Counted from the first letter of the stretch, positions 28,255 through 38,411 are shown. The stretch: 64,000 nt of DNA from Reinekea marina (GCF_030409715.1 NZ_JAUFQI010000001.1:1-64000); one strand, 5' to 3'. Numbers and translations are program-made. Notes: generated from the letters alone by a model not told the origin.

Positions 28255-28283
28255 CTTATATATTAGGGTGTTTTTTGAAACAA
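28255..28283 (-). promoter_or_regulatory. Candidate sigma70 promoter for the microcin-like operon
   Basis: On the minus strand TTGTTT (28278-28283), a 17-base spacer and TATAAG (28255-28260) lie about 75 bases before the adaptor start. A 12-bp palindrome AATTAGCTAATT at 28336-28347 lies further upstream and could be an operator. The rest of the 314-base gap at 28181-28494 is AT-rich with no gene seen. Confidence 0.45.
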
Positions 28284-28494
28284 ACAACAACTCTTTAAAG
28301 CAACAATCAATTTTGTGACCGTGATCAATAATTAGAATTAGCTAATTAATAGGAATGAAGAGATTGGTGTTACATGCGTTAAGAACATTGTGCTGCTACT
28401 AAAATTTTAATTGGCGATTCCATATAAAAATATTACTTAATAGGAATTTATCTCTTACTCTTTTAATACTTTAGTCAAGGAGTATTCAATCAAG

Positions 28495-30699
28495 TTAAAA
28501 TTTAATCAACGGCAGCACTATGTCGCGTTCAAATTCTCTTATTTTCTTTTCGGTCAAAAAATGGATCGAAATTCTACTTGAGCTTTCTTTGACTATTTGC
28601 CCAATTCCTAACTTTGGATGTGAAACTGTTTGCCCAACCAGGCTATCGATCGTACTGCCAATAGACCAATCAATGGTTACTTCACTTTGAAAACTCTCTT
28701 TGTAATGCCCGACGCTGGGTCGGTGCATTAACCTAGGTAAAGCAACAGTGCTCTGGTCATTTTTTATTGCCTCTAAAAACTTTGGAATACCTTCGATAAA
28801 GTCCATCGGTAAAAAAGGCGACATGGGCAATTCAGAATCTTCTTTTGGGACACACAACACTAGCCTTTCTTGTGCTCGGGTCATGGCGACGTACAACAGC
28901 CGTCGCTCACTGGCTAACGAACTAGGGCTGGCCATTTCATGCTCTGGCTCGTAAGGGTAAAAGCGTCCATTCAACTCTGGAATAATCACCAGTGGCCACT
29001 CTCGACCTTTGGCTTTATGAATCGAAGAGATTAAAACACCTTCACCGGTGTTTTCCCTTTTTTGCTGCAACAGCACGGCCAAATGTTCAGTCGTATCGCT
29101 CGCGGCCCAATTGTTTTGGCGAAGGAATTTTGCGAAGGCTTTTACCGTTGCGATTTGATCGTCTACTTGCGAAACGGAAAACGCATTGTCTTTTAAAGCA
29201 TCATAATAGTCGGTGCCTTGCACCCAGCCGACGGTCAGTTCATAGGCTGTGGCTTTGCCACGCTCAGCTTTTTCTATCCATCGTGCTCGCTCTAACAGCT
29301 GCTCAGCTTGATACTTCGATAAGGTTTCAGGAATGGCATTTCGAAGCGCTTGCCCCCATTTATGGGTATGGCCTACGAGCGAGCGCATCATGGTATCCGT
29401 CAACGATTTTTTAATTTTCAAAAATGGCTGCGTTAATAATGCTTGCCATGCAGCTCTGCGAACCGAGCTATTCCATGTGGTATTTGCGCCAGAAGCGAGC
29501 TGAAATAACACTCTAAAAGGCTTTAACTCATGACGCTCCAACACCACCTTACTGTGATCTAATTGGTAAGGTATGTTTTCCGATAACAACATTAACTCTA
29601 GACGGACACTGTTGGACCAAAGACGATTCAAAACCGCTATCTCGTTTAGTGCCCGATGCTCTGCCCATTGCTTAATTTCGGTTAGAGCTAATGCCGCACT
29701 GTCTACTCCTCGCAAAGCTGTTACGGTTGTTGAGGGTGTTGAATCATGCGAAAAACATTGGGTTCTAGGGTGATTGTCTTGATAATTTCCAGCAATAACT
29801 TGGTTGGCCAGCAAACTGATTTCATGACCAAAGCGAAACGTATTACTCAACTGATAATCTTTCACGTTGGCAAATGTTTCTGAAAAAGTATGCGTTAGCA
29901 AACTGGGGCGAGAGCCACGGAATTCATAGATCGTTTGGTCAGGATCGCCGACAACGATTACCTGCCCTCTGTTGCCATGCAGAGTATCTAGCAGAAATTG
30001 CTGGGTAGGATTGATATCTTGAAACTCATCAACAATTATTTCATCCATATGCGCGGCAAAGTGCGAGGCAATTGCAGGTTCTTTTTTAAACCTTAGGGCA
30101 GGCTCATAAAGTAGATCATTAAAAGAGAGTTTTTGCTGCTGGGCTCGCCAGTCTTCGAAGTGATCAAATGCTTCAATAAAAAGCTGGCAACTTTTGGGTA
30201 AACCTGAGCGTTCAAAGACATCCGTTGGCGAATCTAACGTACTTTTGACCTGCTCGATAAAAGACAGCATGGGTTCTACCCATTTCTTTTTTCGTGCGAG
30301 AATATCCTCTGCAAGCGTCGCATCGGCTATCGACCTTAAAATGCGCCACAACACTTGCTCAATCTCGCTGTCTTTGAGAAGCGCTCGATCAAATGCTGGC
30401 ATGTGCCCTTGCTCAACCAAGCTTTCGCACAGCTTAAAACCCAAAGAATGAAAGGTACGAACATTAGGTAACTGACTCGGAGGCAGGCCCGATTGATCGA
30501 TTAATCTACGCTGAAAATCTTGCTGCGCCGATTTATTGTACATTAAGATCAGCATGCGTTTGGGCGACACTCCCGCCGCTAAACGAGCGGAGACATAGGC
30601 CGTTAAGGTTTGGGTTTTACCTGAGCCGGCTACCGCGATAATACGGGCATGACCAGACGGATGCTGAATGATGTTAGATTGTTCGTCGGTATAGCGCAC
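28495..30699 (-). CDS. UvrD/Rep-family SF1 DNA helicase
   Basis: 734 residues, ATP-dependent 3'-5' helicase. It has VAGSGKTQT (Walker A), [14 protein letters not shown] (II), VVGDPDQTIYEFRGS (III), ISSIHKAKGREWPLVI (V) and SERRLLYVAMTRAQERL (VI). The C-terminal tail (LVGQTVSHPKLGIGQIVKE) resembles the UvrD Tudor-like end. It is distinct from the uvrD gene at 3189 and is the second SF1A helicase of the window. The in vivo role is unknown. It is divergent from the DUF4404 gene. Confidence 0.9.
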   Translation of the reverse strand: MRYTDEQSNIIQHPSGHARIIAVAGSGKTQTLTAYVSARLAAGVSPKRMLILMYNKSAQQDFQRRLIDQSGLPPSQLPNVRTFHSLGFKLCESLVEQGHMPAFDRALLKDSEIEQVLWRILRSIADATLAEDILARKKKWVEPMLSFIEQVKSTLDSPTDVFERSGLPKSCQLFIEAFDHFEDWRAQQQKLSFNDLLYEPALRFKKEPAIASHFAAHMDEIIVDEFQDINPTQQFLLDTLHGNRGQVIVVGDPDQTIYEFRGSRPSLLTHTFSETFANVKDYQLSNTFRFGHEISLLANQVIAGNYQDNHPRTQCFSHDSTPSTTVTALRGVDSAALALTEIKQWAEHRALNEIAVLNRLWSNSVRLELMLLSENIPYQLDHSKVVLERHELKPFRVLFQLASGANTTWNSSVRRAAWQALLTQPFLKIKKSLTDTMMRSLVGHTHKWGQALRNAIPETLSKYQAEQLLERARWIEKAERGKATAYELTVGWVQGTDYYDALKDNAFSVSQVDDQIATVKAFAKFLRQNNWAASDTTEHLAVLLQQKRENTGEGVLISSIHKAKGREWPLVIIPELNGRFYPYEPEHEMASPSSLASERRLLYVAMTRAQERLVLCVPKEDSELPMSPFLPMDFIEGIPKFLEAIKNDQSTVALPRLMHRPSVGHYKESFQSEVTIDWSIGSTIDSLVGQTVSHPKLGIGQIVKESSSRISIHFLTEKKIREFERDIVLPLIKF

Positions 30700-30807
30700 A
30701 GGTTGGTAGTCTGACTTTGAAGAGAGCGCTTAGAATAGCATTTTGGCGGGCTCCAACAAACCTTGCTATAGTGAATATCTAACAATTACAAAATCGGAGC
30801 ACAGATT

Positions 30808-31062
30808 ATGCCTAAAACCGAGCTAAAAAGTTTGTTCCAACGCCTTAGAGAGAAGTTGCCAGAATCGGAAGCCAGCCCAACGCAACAAATGCTGATGGAA
30901 AAAATACAGTACCATTTACACGATGAAGGGGAGGCAGACCCAGCCGAACCTAACTTAAGGGAATCGGTTGAAATTCTGCTTGATGAGATCGAAGCTGAGC
31001 ACCCAAAAAGCGCAGCCATTGCACGCAATATTCTTGAAACGCTAGCCGCGATTGGTATTTAG
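30808..31062 (+). CDS. DUF4404 family protein
   Basis: 84 residues, acidic and predicted all-helical (LKSLFQRLREKLPES ... SVEILLDEIEAEHPKSAAIA). It fits the short DUF4404 family, of unknown role. The GGAG ribosome site is close before the ATG (AAAATCGGAGCACAGATT). Its stop overlaps the end of the convergent rmuC gene by 4 bases. Confidence 0.75.
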   Translation: MPKTELKSLFQRLREKLPESEASPTQQMLMEKIQYHLHDEGEADPAEPNLRESVEILLDEIEAEHPKSAAIARNILETLAAIGI

Positions 31063-32297
31063 CTTTCTTTCTCTACTTGCTTGCCGTGGTAGTTTTCGGG
31101 CATTGTTTTAGACGTCGGTGCCCCTAGGTCCTTTAATTTTTCAACCTGTTCAATTAATGAGCCGCGACCATCTCGTAGCGTCCCCATCGCTTCTTGCCAG
31201 GTTGATTGTGTTGTTTCCACTTGCTGCCCGAGCTTTTCTAACTTTTTCACCAGCACCGTCATTTTGTCGTATATTTTACCGGCATGTTGAAACAGGATAG
31301 ATGCATTTTCATTCTGCTTTTCTAACACCCACATGGTGGCAACCGTTTTTAATGTTGCCAATAAAGTTGAAGGCGTGACAACAACAATATTGCGCTCAAA
31401 AGCCTCATCAAATAAACGCGGCTCCGCTTCGAAGGCGGTCACAAATGCGCTTTCTATCGGCATAAACATCAGCACAAATTCAGGCGCATTTAAGCCTTCT
31501 AAGGCCGGGTAGTTTTTGTCACTTAAGCTTCGAACATGCTGGCGTACGGCGGCGATGTGTTGTTTTAAGTACTGTACTTGTGTCTCTTCGTCATCTGCGC
31601 TGACATAGCGTTGATACGCATTTAAAGTAACCTTACTGTCTATTATGATGTGCTTGCCCTCGGGCAAATTAACGACAAAATCGGGCCGCTGATTCTGTCC
31701 TTCAGTGGTTTTGAAGTTTGCTTCTCGTTGATACTCTCGACCATTTTTAAGACCAACGCTTTCTAATATGCGCTCTAACTGCAACTCACCCCAGTTACCT
31801 TGCAACTTTTTGTCGCCACGTAAAGCTAGGGTAAGGTCTTCGGCTTGCTTATGCAGCTGGCCATTCAAATCTCTAAGCTGATTCAGCTGCGATTGCAACA
31901 TCGCTCGGCCTTGAGTATCGTGCGTGTGTATTTCATCAACTCGCTGACGAAAGTGAGACAATTGCTTTTCAAAAGGCTCTAACATAGCACTGATATTGGC
32001 CTTTGATTGCTGTTGAAATTGATTGTTTTTTTGTTCAAACAAATGGCTAGCCAATAAACTAAATTCTTTTTTTAGTTGTTGTTTAGTGACATCCAATTCT
32101 TGTGATTGAAGTAATTGGCCTTGAACTTTTGCGAGTTCTAATTCGTATTGCTTCAATGTCTCCAGTAATTCGCCCTGTTCTCTCTGTCCACGACCATAGA
32201 GCCAAAGATAAGCCAAACTGCTGACAGCAAAACCCAATACAAAGACCGCTGCAAATAAGCTTTTATCGGCAAACAACCATTCAATCATTTTGATCAC
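31059..32297 (-). CDS. rmuC: DNA recombination protein RmuC
   Basis: 412 residues. One N-terminal membrane segment (SLFAAVFVLGFAVSSLAYLW), a coiled coil to about residue 155, then the RmuC nuclease-like domain: GNWGELQLERILESVGL, RPDFVVNLPEGKHIIIDSKV and VVTPSTLLATLKTVA. RmuC limits DNA inversions and is linked to processing of DNA ends. The first codons overlap the end of the pseudouridine synthase gene by 17 bases, so they form one operon. Confidence 0.93.
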   Translation of the reverse strand: MIKMIEWLFADKSLFAAVFVLGFAVSSLAYLWLYGRGQREQGELLETLKQYELELAKVQGQLLQSQELDVTKQQLKKEFSLLASHLFEQKNNQFQQQSKANISAMLEPFEKQLSHFRQRVDEIHTHDTQGRAMLQSQLNQLRDLNGQLHKQAEDLTLALRGDKKLQGNWGELQLERILESVGLKNGREYQREANFKTTEGQNQRPDFVVNLPEGKHIIIDSKVTLNAYQRYVSADDEETQVQYLKQHIAAVRQHVRSLSDKNYPALEGLNAPEFVLMFMPIESAFVTAFEAEPRLFDEAFERNIVVVTPSTLLATLKTVATMWVLEKQNENASILFQHAGKIYDKMTVLVKKLEKLGQQVETTQSTWQEAMGTLRDGRGSLIEQVEKLKDLGAPTSKTMPENYHGKQVEKES

Positions 32298-32937
32298 TCT
32301 CTAACCATTGGCGAAACAAAGGGTCTTTGGGCGGTGCTATGACACTGTATTTTCTACCCTCTAAATCAAACGCTAATTGCCAGGCGTGTAAATACAGACG
32401 GGCCGATGGCGACCCAGAATATAATGCATCCCCTAATATTGGGCTTCCAATGCTTTTCATCGCTACTCGTAACTGGTGCGTCTTACCAGTTTTTGGGAAC
32501 AACTTAAATCCGCGTATTCCTGGCTCTATCAATTCAGATTCGAAATAAGTTATTGCGGGGTTTTCTTGGCTACGCAACAATTTATACTGACCGCGGCGGC
32601 TGGACGCCATATCACCTTTGATCCAGCCTTGCTTTTTTTTCGGCTTTTGATCGCTGATCGCTAAGTATGTTTTTTGAATTTCCTTGCTCGCGAACAATTG
32701 GCTAAGTTTTTGATTCGCATCACGAGTTAGGGCCACAATCAGTAACCCTGAAGTAGGCTTGTCTAATCGATGAACAGGAAAGCACGGCACAGAAAGCGTT
32801 TGCGTCACCCATTCTAATATCCCAGGCGCTTGGGCATCTTTTTGAACTGTCCACCCAATGGGTTTAAAGACAATACAAAAACCCTCATGACGCTCAATAA
32901 TATAGGGAGTATCTAACGGTTGATTTGTTAGGTCCAT
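32281..32937 (-). CDS. RluA-family RNA pseudouridine synthase
   Basis: 218 residues. The catalytic Asp59 lies in FPVHRLDKPTSGLL, and GKTHQLRVAMKSIGSPILGD is the second conserved motif. It lacks an N-terminal S4 domain, like the short RluA-type synthases. The target base (tRNA or rRNA) cannot be decided here. It overlaps the SRPBCC gene (10 bases) upstream and rmuC downstream. Confidence 0.9.
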   Translation of the reverse strand: MDLTNQPLDTPYIIERHEGFCIVFKPIGWTVQKDAQAPGILEWVTQTLSVPCFPVHRLDKPTSGLLIVALTRDANQKLSQLFASKEIQKTYLAISDQKPKKKQGWIKGDMASSRRGQYKLLRSQENPAITYFESELIEPGIRGFKLFPKTGKTHQLRVAMKSIGSPILGDALYSGSPSARLYLHAWQLAFDLEGRKYSVIAPPKDPLFRQWLESDQND

Positions 32938-33362
32938 AAACCCAAGTCTACGTCATCGTTTGGATTAACTTCGCTGAGTAAAGATTGTTTGAGTCGATCA
33001 ATGGTCACACCCCAAAAGGTGTTTAGCCCAGCAGCATGTTGTGACGTCACTTGAAGATCGCGATGCTCCAACGTTAAGGTTTGACGATCATCTTGGCTCT
33101 CTAAGCGCCAATGAATCAATGTGTTCACCCAATCTTCAGGGCCTTGCACGCACAACCACTCAAGCGCTTGGTCGGGTATGTCTTCAACGACCTTAATGAT
33201 GATTGAAGATTTTGTCGCCTGGTGCGTTAAACACCAGCTATCGCCGCCAGAAATTGAAACATCATCGGGCCACCACTTTAATAACCCTACACGCGTAGTT
33301 AACGCGGCCCAAACATCACTTGGAGAAGTTACTAAACTAATTTCATGATAGAGTGTGGACAT
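32928..33362 (-). CDS. SRPBCC domain protein
   Basis: 144 residues of the START/Bet v1-like fold: an N-terminal strand (YHEISLVTSPSDVWAALTT), then KWWPDDVSI and a C-terminal helix (LNTFWGVTIDRLKQSLL). The AHSA1/polyketide-cyclase type is likely. Ligand and function are unknown. It heads the operon with the pseudouridine synthase and rmuC. Confidence 0.75.
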   Translation of the reverse strand: MSTLYHEISLVTSPSDVWAALTTRVGLLKWWPDDVSISGGDSWCLTHQATKSSIIIKVVEDIPDQALEWLCVQGPEDWVNTLIHWRLESQDDRQTLTLEHRDLQVTSQHAAGLNTFWGVTIDRLKQSLLSEVNPNDDVDLGLWT

Positions 33363-33419
33363 AGTTGGGTTCTTCCAAGTAATAAAACTGAATGAGATAA
33401 GTTTACCAGAGTAATCTAG

Positions 33420-34394
33420 ATGCGTAACCGCCCTGACAGCAAATCATTGACGATGACGCCTGATGGCTCGTTGAATCACTTAGAAGTTGAATGCTCACTG
33501 TTATCTCAACAGGACCCATTACTGGGTGCAGAAAATCTCACTGGGGCTCAATTGGCCTCTAGCCTTGCGTTACAGCAACTTATCACACATTTTATCGTGG
33601 ATCGCTCATTGAATATTCGCCGATTTTTGGACGAATTCAGCGATAAAAATGCGCAACATAACGATATTCTCGATTGCTTCAGCCGCCGACTCGCCAGTGT
33701 GATTCATACCGCCAAAGCAGGTCAACGGTGGCCATCAAAAGCCAATACAGATTTAACAGCGTTGATGCACTATTGGCAACATACCGACACCATCGTTATT
33801 TCTGGTGGCTTAACAACGGGTTTATTTGGTCAATATTTAGCCTCTCGTATTGAAGCATTGCTTCCTGAAGTTACCGTATTGAGCTCGCCTTGGGCCGGTC
33901 AAACGGCGTTAATTGGCTTAGCCCAAACCGTAAAAAGCGCTACGGATTTACTGGTGATTGATTTCGGAGCTACAGGCATTAAACGAGCGGTGGCGTCTAA
34001 TTATGGTAATCGCCTAAAAGAACTAACAGAATTTTCTACGGCTTCCTTTACTGACGCGCATGGCCACATTGGTAAACAGGGAGTATTAGAGGTTTTGAGG
34101 CAGACACGCCGTGAGTTATCGTCGCCGTTACCCGTAGCCATTAGTTTAGCTTGCTACCTAAACGAAGGTCATCCATTTCAATATAAATCTGGCATTTACT
34201 ATCAATTGGAAGCTGATTGCGAAAACCTAACGAAGGCTTTAAACGATGATTGGCTGCCCAGTTGTGGGTTAGGCTCGCTTGCATTGCTAGAACATGACAG
34301 TTCAGCAGCGGGGCTAGCCTTTCGGTTCAATCAACCGGCAATGATGATTACATTGGGTACCGGTTTGGGCTCCGGGCCTTGCCCGTTAGCCTAA
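33420..34394 (+). CDS. ROK/ASKHA-like protein with circularly permuted motif order
   Basis: 324 residues (the second Met, 33453, is also possible). The motifs are those of ROK sugar kinases but in a rotated order. TIVISGGLTTGLFGQYL (residues ~125-140), normally the C-terminal adenosine motif, comes first and is followed by AGQTALIGLAQ like a ROK end. Then LLVIDFGATGIKRAV (~178-191) is the phosphate-1 motif, ALLEHDSSAAGLAF (~288-301) the catalytic-Asp region, and ITLGTGLGSG (~310-319) phosphate-2, right at the C-terminus. No zinc-motif cysteines are seen. The substrate is unknown. Confidence 0.6.
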   Translation: MRNRPDSKSLTMTPDGSLNHLEVECSLLSQQDPLLGAENLTGAQLASSLALQQLITHFIVDRSLNIRRFLDEFSDKNAQHNDILDCFSRRLASVIHTAKAGQRWPSKANTDLTALMHYWQHTDTIVISGGLTTGLFGQYLASRIEALLPEVTVLSSPWAGQTALIGLAQTVKSATDLLVIDFGATGIKRAVASNYGNRLKELTEFSTASFTDAHGHIGKQGVLEVLRQTRRELSSPLPVAISLACYLNEGHPFQYKSGIYYQLEADCENLTKALNDDWLPSCGLGSLALLEHDSSAAGLAFRFNQPAMMITLGTGLGSGPCPLA

Positions 34395-34406
34395 TTAATA
34401 GCCGAG

Positions 34407-34664
34407 TTATACAAACCTAACGGCAAACCCATCGGCCTCAACGCGTTCAACAACAATCGATACGCTCGTTAAAGTGCCCCTTTTAAGCATTTTCGTCTGA
34501 AACATAGTCCCTACTTTTACTTCAGCTAAGGGCTCGGCGGGTCTTAGATAGGCTCCGGTACTGGAGATATTAATACATGAACAAACCAATGGCTGGTTGT
34601 CTTGTGTGACCAATGTCAGTGGTATTTCCAGCTGTCCACATCTTGGCGCTCTCGATTCTGTCAC
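34407..34664 (-). CDS. PilZ domain protein
   Basis: 85 residues covering little more than one PilZ domain, the c-di-GMP receptor fold. The D/NxSxxG motif is present (CINISSTGAYLRP) and the end DGFAVRFV is typical. The RxxxR part at the N-terminus is not clear (MTESRAPRCGQLEIPL), so binding is uncertain. It lies next to a GGDEF/EAL gene. Confidence 0.8.
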   Translation of the reverse strand: MTESRAPRCGQLEIPLTLVTQDNQPLVCSCINISSTGAYLRPAEPLAEVKVGTMFQTKMLKRGTLTSVSIVVERVEADGFAVRFV

Positions 34665-34877
34665 TTAACTCACCCTGTTTTAGTGTCGTTTTTTTGACTA
34701 CAGTATCACGCTATTTTTAAAGCTTGTACCCCAAAGCCTTCTGTGGCCTTGCTCTTTATTTAATCGTTTTTTAACACAGTTAAAAACTTTAGCACGAAAA
34801 AGTGACAGATACGCTGACTCAGCTATACTAAATCGAATGAAACTAACTATTCTCCTACCGAAGATTAACTGGCAACT

Positions 34878-37493
34878 ATGACATTTATTCTCACCATTAT
34901 CGCATCTGTCTGTTTAGTTGCTATTTTACTGCTTCCATCAGTCTGGATTAACCTCTTACTCACAATGCTCGGTGTGGCAAGTTTAATCTATGTAGTGCAA
35001 AAATCGCCCAAAATGCTATTGCCCGGGTTTGCGTTGATAATGGCATTGATCGTGGTTCCGGTAACTAAATGGTACCTACCGGCACTGTTAAAACAGTCTA
35101 CTTCGGTTTTAGAAAGCAAAATTGAAACAGAATTCGATGTTATCGAGAGTACTCTGCAGCAATTTTTCTTCAACAACTCTGCCGCTCTCGATTCTTTGAA
35201 TCTGTTAATCGCCAATGAAGAAGTACTGACGGACCGAGTTTTTCAAAACTGGATGAAACAGCTGCTGCCTGATTACCGCAACAACTACTTAAATATTGCC
35301 ATCAGTGAAGATCTTATTGCGAAACACGTTTACCCAAAATCTGAAGCCAATTTAAAGGTACTCGCACGCAATTTAGGCGAAACTCCCAACATGGGGTTTG
35401 TATATCATGAGGTATTAAAAACCAATGTACCTGGCATCATCGGCCCGGTCGATTTAATACAAGGCGTGCCTGGAGTGATTCGAGTGGTACCAGTCGAAGG
35501 CAAACCAAATGTCATCATTTCTGGCGTCCTTTCTTTACAAAGCCTAAAAGAACAGCTGATTCCTCTCGTTTCGGAGTCCAGTAAGCTATCTATTGCCGTC
35601 ACCGGTTATGCAGACCCTTATTACCTAGTTAACCAAGCAGAACCTCAAAAGAGCATCCTAAAACGAGTTGAGTATCAGGATATTAAAGTAGATATCTATA
35701 TTCAATCTGATTTACTGCAATCGACGATCACTCGAACGCGATGGACCTCTTATGCGGTGTCTTTTTTAGCTTGGCTGCTATTAACGTCTAGCTTCACATG
35801 GCAAAGGCATTCTATTCGCTTAAGAGACCAACAACGCAGCGCCATTTTAGAAAACAAAAACGCCTTAATCGAAGCTCAGCGCCTAGGTCAACTGGGCTCT
35901 TGGCGGCAATCGGGCGATGACTCCTTCAAGCTGTCAGAACCGCTGCAAAGTTTAATTGGCGTGATGAAAGAAACAATTGCGCTCAAAGACTTAGATAGCT
36001 TGGTTCATCCGAGTGAACACAAAAAGGTTCAGACTGCATTTGAGGAACTCTCCTCCGGGAAACTCACCAGAATCACGACTCAGCATCGCCTTAGAGTTGG
36101 CGAACGCTATCGCTGGTTTGAACACCGAATCGCACGCTCTGAAGATGGTGAGTTAACTGGCATTGTGCGCGATATTCAAACGATTAAAGAGCAAGAAAAG
36201 CAAGTGGCAAAGCTTGAAGCATTTGACCCGCTGACAGGTGCATCTAATCGTCGACACTTTCACCAGCTCGTGTCACAAAACATCGCCCTGTGTGATCGTC
36301 GTAATACCACTCTTGGTTTAATGCTGATCAACATTGATGACTTTCGATCCGTCAATGAAAAATACAATCAAGCCGTTGGTGATGAGCTGCTAAAACTAAT
36401 CGCCAGCCGATTAACCACCATTTGTCGCAAAACAGATTTTATTTCTAGATTAGGTGGTGACACATTTGCAGTAGCACTTGTCGATGTCGGCACAGCAAGC
36501 CAGTCGGTTATCGCGGTTGAAAATATCCTTCGAAAGTTAAAAATGCCTTATCGATTAAATAATGAAGAGGTATTTCCGCAACTTACCTGTGGTGTGGCTC
36601 TATACCCAGACGATGGGCTAGATTTTGAACATCTGTTACAGCGGTGTGAACAAACATTATCGATCGCTAAAACTAATAAACGCGGACACTATTCATTTTA
36701 TTCAGCCGAGTTGGATTCTCAAACGAACCGCCGGCAGCGAATTTTGGCTAGCCTTCCAAGCGCTCTGAAGAATGATCACTTTTACATTGTCTTTCAACCT
36801 CGGGTCAGCAGTACTGGGGATCACTCATCACTGAGCATGGAGGCGCTGGTACGCTGGCAAGACCCTGAGCTAGGGTTTGTCTCACCTGGCGAGTTTATTC
36901 CGATTGCCGAAGGTACCAGCCTAATAGCCGATATTGGTACTTGGGTCATGAACGCGGCTTTTTCAGCACTACATCAATATAAAGATCAGCTACCCAGAGG
37001 ATTATCGATATCCATCAACCTATCTCCTCGCCAGTTAGAAGACACTACCTTAGTAAGCAAGGTAAAACAGGCACTCGATAAGTTCGATATTGACCCTAAT
37101 TGTATAGAGTTAGAAGTTACCGAGCATTCAATCGCGGTCGAGTCTGATATCGTGTTGAGCAATATGAAGGAACTTAATGACTTAGGGTTTAAGTTCGCCC
37201 TTGACGATTTTGGTACCGGTTATTCTAATTTAAGTATGTTGCAATCTTTACCGCTACACGTTCTTAAAATCGATATGAGCTTCATTCGAAACATTGGCTT
37301 TAGTGATAAGTCGAATGAGTTGGTACGAGCCATTATTGATTTGGGCCACACCTTAGGGCTACATACGGTTGCAGAGGGTGTTGAGACCATTGAGCAAGTC
37401 TCTTATCTAGAAAAGTTAGGGTGCGAAGAGCTCCAAGGTTTCTACTTTTATAAACCAGCCCCCATTGAAGATCTCATCAACAGGTTAGCGTGA
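34878..37493 (+). CDS. Membrane CHASE-like/PAS/GGDEF/EAL c-di-GMP protein
   Basis: 871 residues, frame intact. Membrane segments near the N-terminus (residues 1-70), a CHASE-like periplasmic domain (~75-295), another membrane segment (SYAVSFLAWLLLTSSFTW), then a PAS domain with PAC (IARSEDGELTGIVRDIQTI). In the GGDEF domain the site reads GGDTF, a change at the Glu, so cyclase activity is doubtful. The EAL domain keeps MEALVRW, NLSPRQLE, ELEVTEHS, DDFGTGYSNLS and KIDMSF. Likely a phosphodiesterase. Its 3' end overlaps the EamA gene by 9 bases (convergent). Confidence 0.9.
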   Translation: MTFILTIIASVCLVAILLLPSVWINLLLTMLGVASLIYVVQKSPKMLLPGFALIMALIVVPVTKWYLPALLKQSTSVLESKIETEFDVIESTLQQFFFNNSAALDSLNLLIANEEVLTDRVFQNWMKQLLPDYRNNYLNIAISEDLIAKHVYPKSEANLKVLARNLGETPNMGFVYHEVLKTNVPGIIGPVDLIQGVPGVIRVVPVEGKPNVIISGVLSLQSLKEQLIPLVSESSKLSIAVTGYADPYYLVNQAEPQKSILKRVEYQDIKVDIYIQSDLLQSTITRTRWTSYAVSFLAWLLLTSSFTWQRHSIRLRDQQRSAILENKNALIEAQRLGQLGSWRQSGDDSFKLSEPLQSLIGVMKETIALKDLDSLVHPSEHKKVQTAFEELSSGKLTRITTQHRLRVGERYRWFEHRIARSEDGELTGIVRDIQTIKEQEKQVAKLEAFDPLTGASNRRHFHQLVSQNIALCDRRNTTLGLMLINIDDFRSVNEKYNQAVGDELLKLIASRLTTICRKTDFISRLGGDTFAVALVDVGTASQSVIAVENILRKLKMPYRLNNEEVFPQLTCGVALYPDDGLDFEHLLQRCEQTLSIAKTNKRGHYSFYSAELDSQTNRRQRILASLPSALKNDHFYIVFQPRVSSTGDHSSLSMEALVRWQDPELGFVSPGEFIPIAEGTSLIADIGTWVMNAAFSALHQYKDQLPRGLSISINLSPRQLEDTTLVSKVKQALDKFDIDPNCIELEVTEHSIAVESDIVLSNMKELNDLGFKFALDDFGTGYSNLSMLQSLPLHVLKIDMSFIRNIGFSDKSNELVRAIIDLGHTLGLHTVAEGVETIEQVSYLEKLGCEELQGFYFYKPAPIEDLINRLA

Positions 37494-38393
37494 TGCCGTT
37501 TTATTCAACAGCAGTGTAGCGGCAACACCTGCACTGACCAATGCAATGCCCATCCATTGTATTGGGCTTATTGTCGCGTTTAACACCACCATGCTTAAAA
37601 TTGCGTTAAACAAAGGCGCAGTCGTGATCATTAAACCTGCAATAGTTGCGTTTGATCTGTTAACGGCCGATATCCAACAAAAGTAAGACACCAATGAAGG
37701 GAACAGGGCTACAAACAGAACAGCCCAATATTGATCCTTAGCCGGAACAATGAATGCGCCTTCTCGAACCATATCAAATACCCAAAACGGAACAATAAAG
37801 AGCGTTCCAACACCCATAAAAAATGTCAATAAAGCCACTGAACTGATACCAATGGGTGACAGCTTTTTCAATAATACGGTATAGAAAGACCAACTGAGCA
37901 TGGCGACCACAAGCAGCAATTCACCGACTCCAGTACCAGATTCTCTTAAAACTGACCAGTCTCCCTGCGTAACAACGACAAGTGCGCCAAACACCGCCAA
38001 CAAAAAAGTAATCCACTGGATAAGTGATTGTTTAGCGCCACCAAATATACTCGACACAATGGCAATAAATACTGGAAGCATAGCTAAAAAGGCCCCTACA
38101 TTAACGGGCTGGGTATATTCTAATGCCCAATATTGGAAGGTGTTGTACAGGGTAACACTTAAAATGGACAACCCAACCAATGGCCAAAAATTCGCTTTAA
38201 ACCAGTTTTTTTGGGCGAGGAGTTTTGGCAAACCGAATGGCAGTAAAATTAAAAAAGCGGTAATCCAACGAAACTGTGAAAGGGTAAAAGCCGGTAATGT
38301 TGCCACTACCATCTTTCCTACAATTGCATTGGCCGCCCAAAAAAAGCTGGCGGTCGAAGCGAGCACTACTGCAATTACTGTTTGATTTGCCAT
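37485..38393 (-). CDS. EamA/DMT family permease
   Basis: 302 residues from ATG 38393 (GAGAGG upstream); the frame is open to 38405. About ten membrane segments in two EamA repeats (first: ASFFWAANAIVGKMVVATLPAFTLSQFRW). These are metabolite exporters. The substrate cannot be predicted. It lies downstream of and on the same strand as the atp operon but beyond the atp terminator. Confidence 0.9.
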   Translation of the reverse strand: MANQTVIAVVLASTASFFWAANAIVGKMVVATLPAFTLSQFRWITAFLILLPFGLPKLLAQKNWFKANFWPLVGLSILSVTLYNTFQYWALEYTQPVNVGAFLAMLPVFIAIVSSIFGGAKQSLIQWITFLLAVFGALVVVTQGDWSVLRESGTGVGELLLVVAMLSWSFYTVLLKKLSPIGISSVALLTFFMGVGTLFIVPFWVFDMVREGAFIVPAKDQYWAVLFVALFPSLVSYFCWISAVNRSNATIAGLMITTAPLFNAILSMVVLNATISPIQWMGIALVSAGVAATLLLNKTASR

Positions 38394-38411
38394 TGTCCCT
38401 CTCACTAAAAA

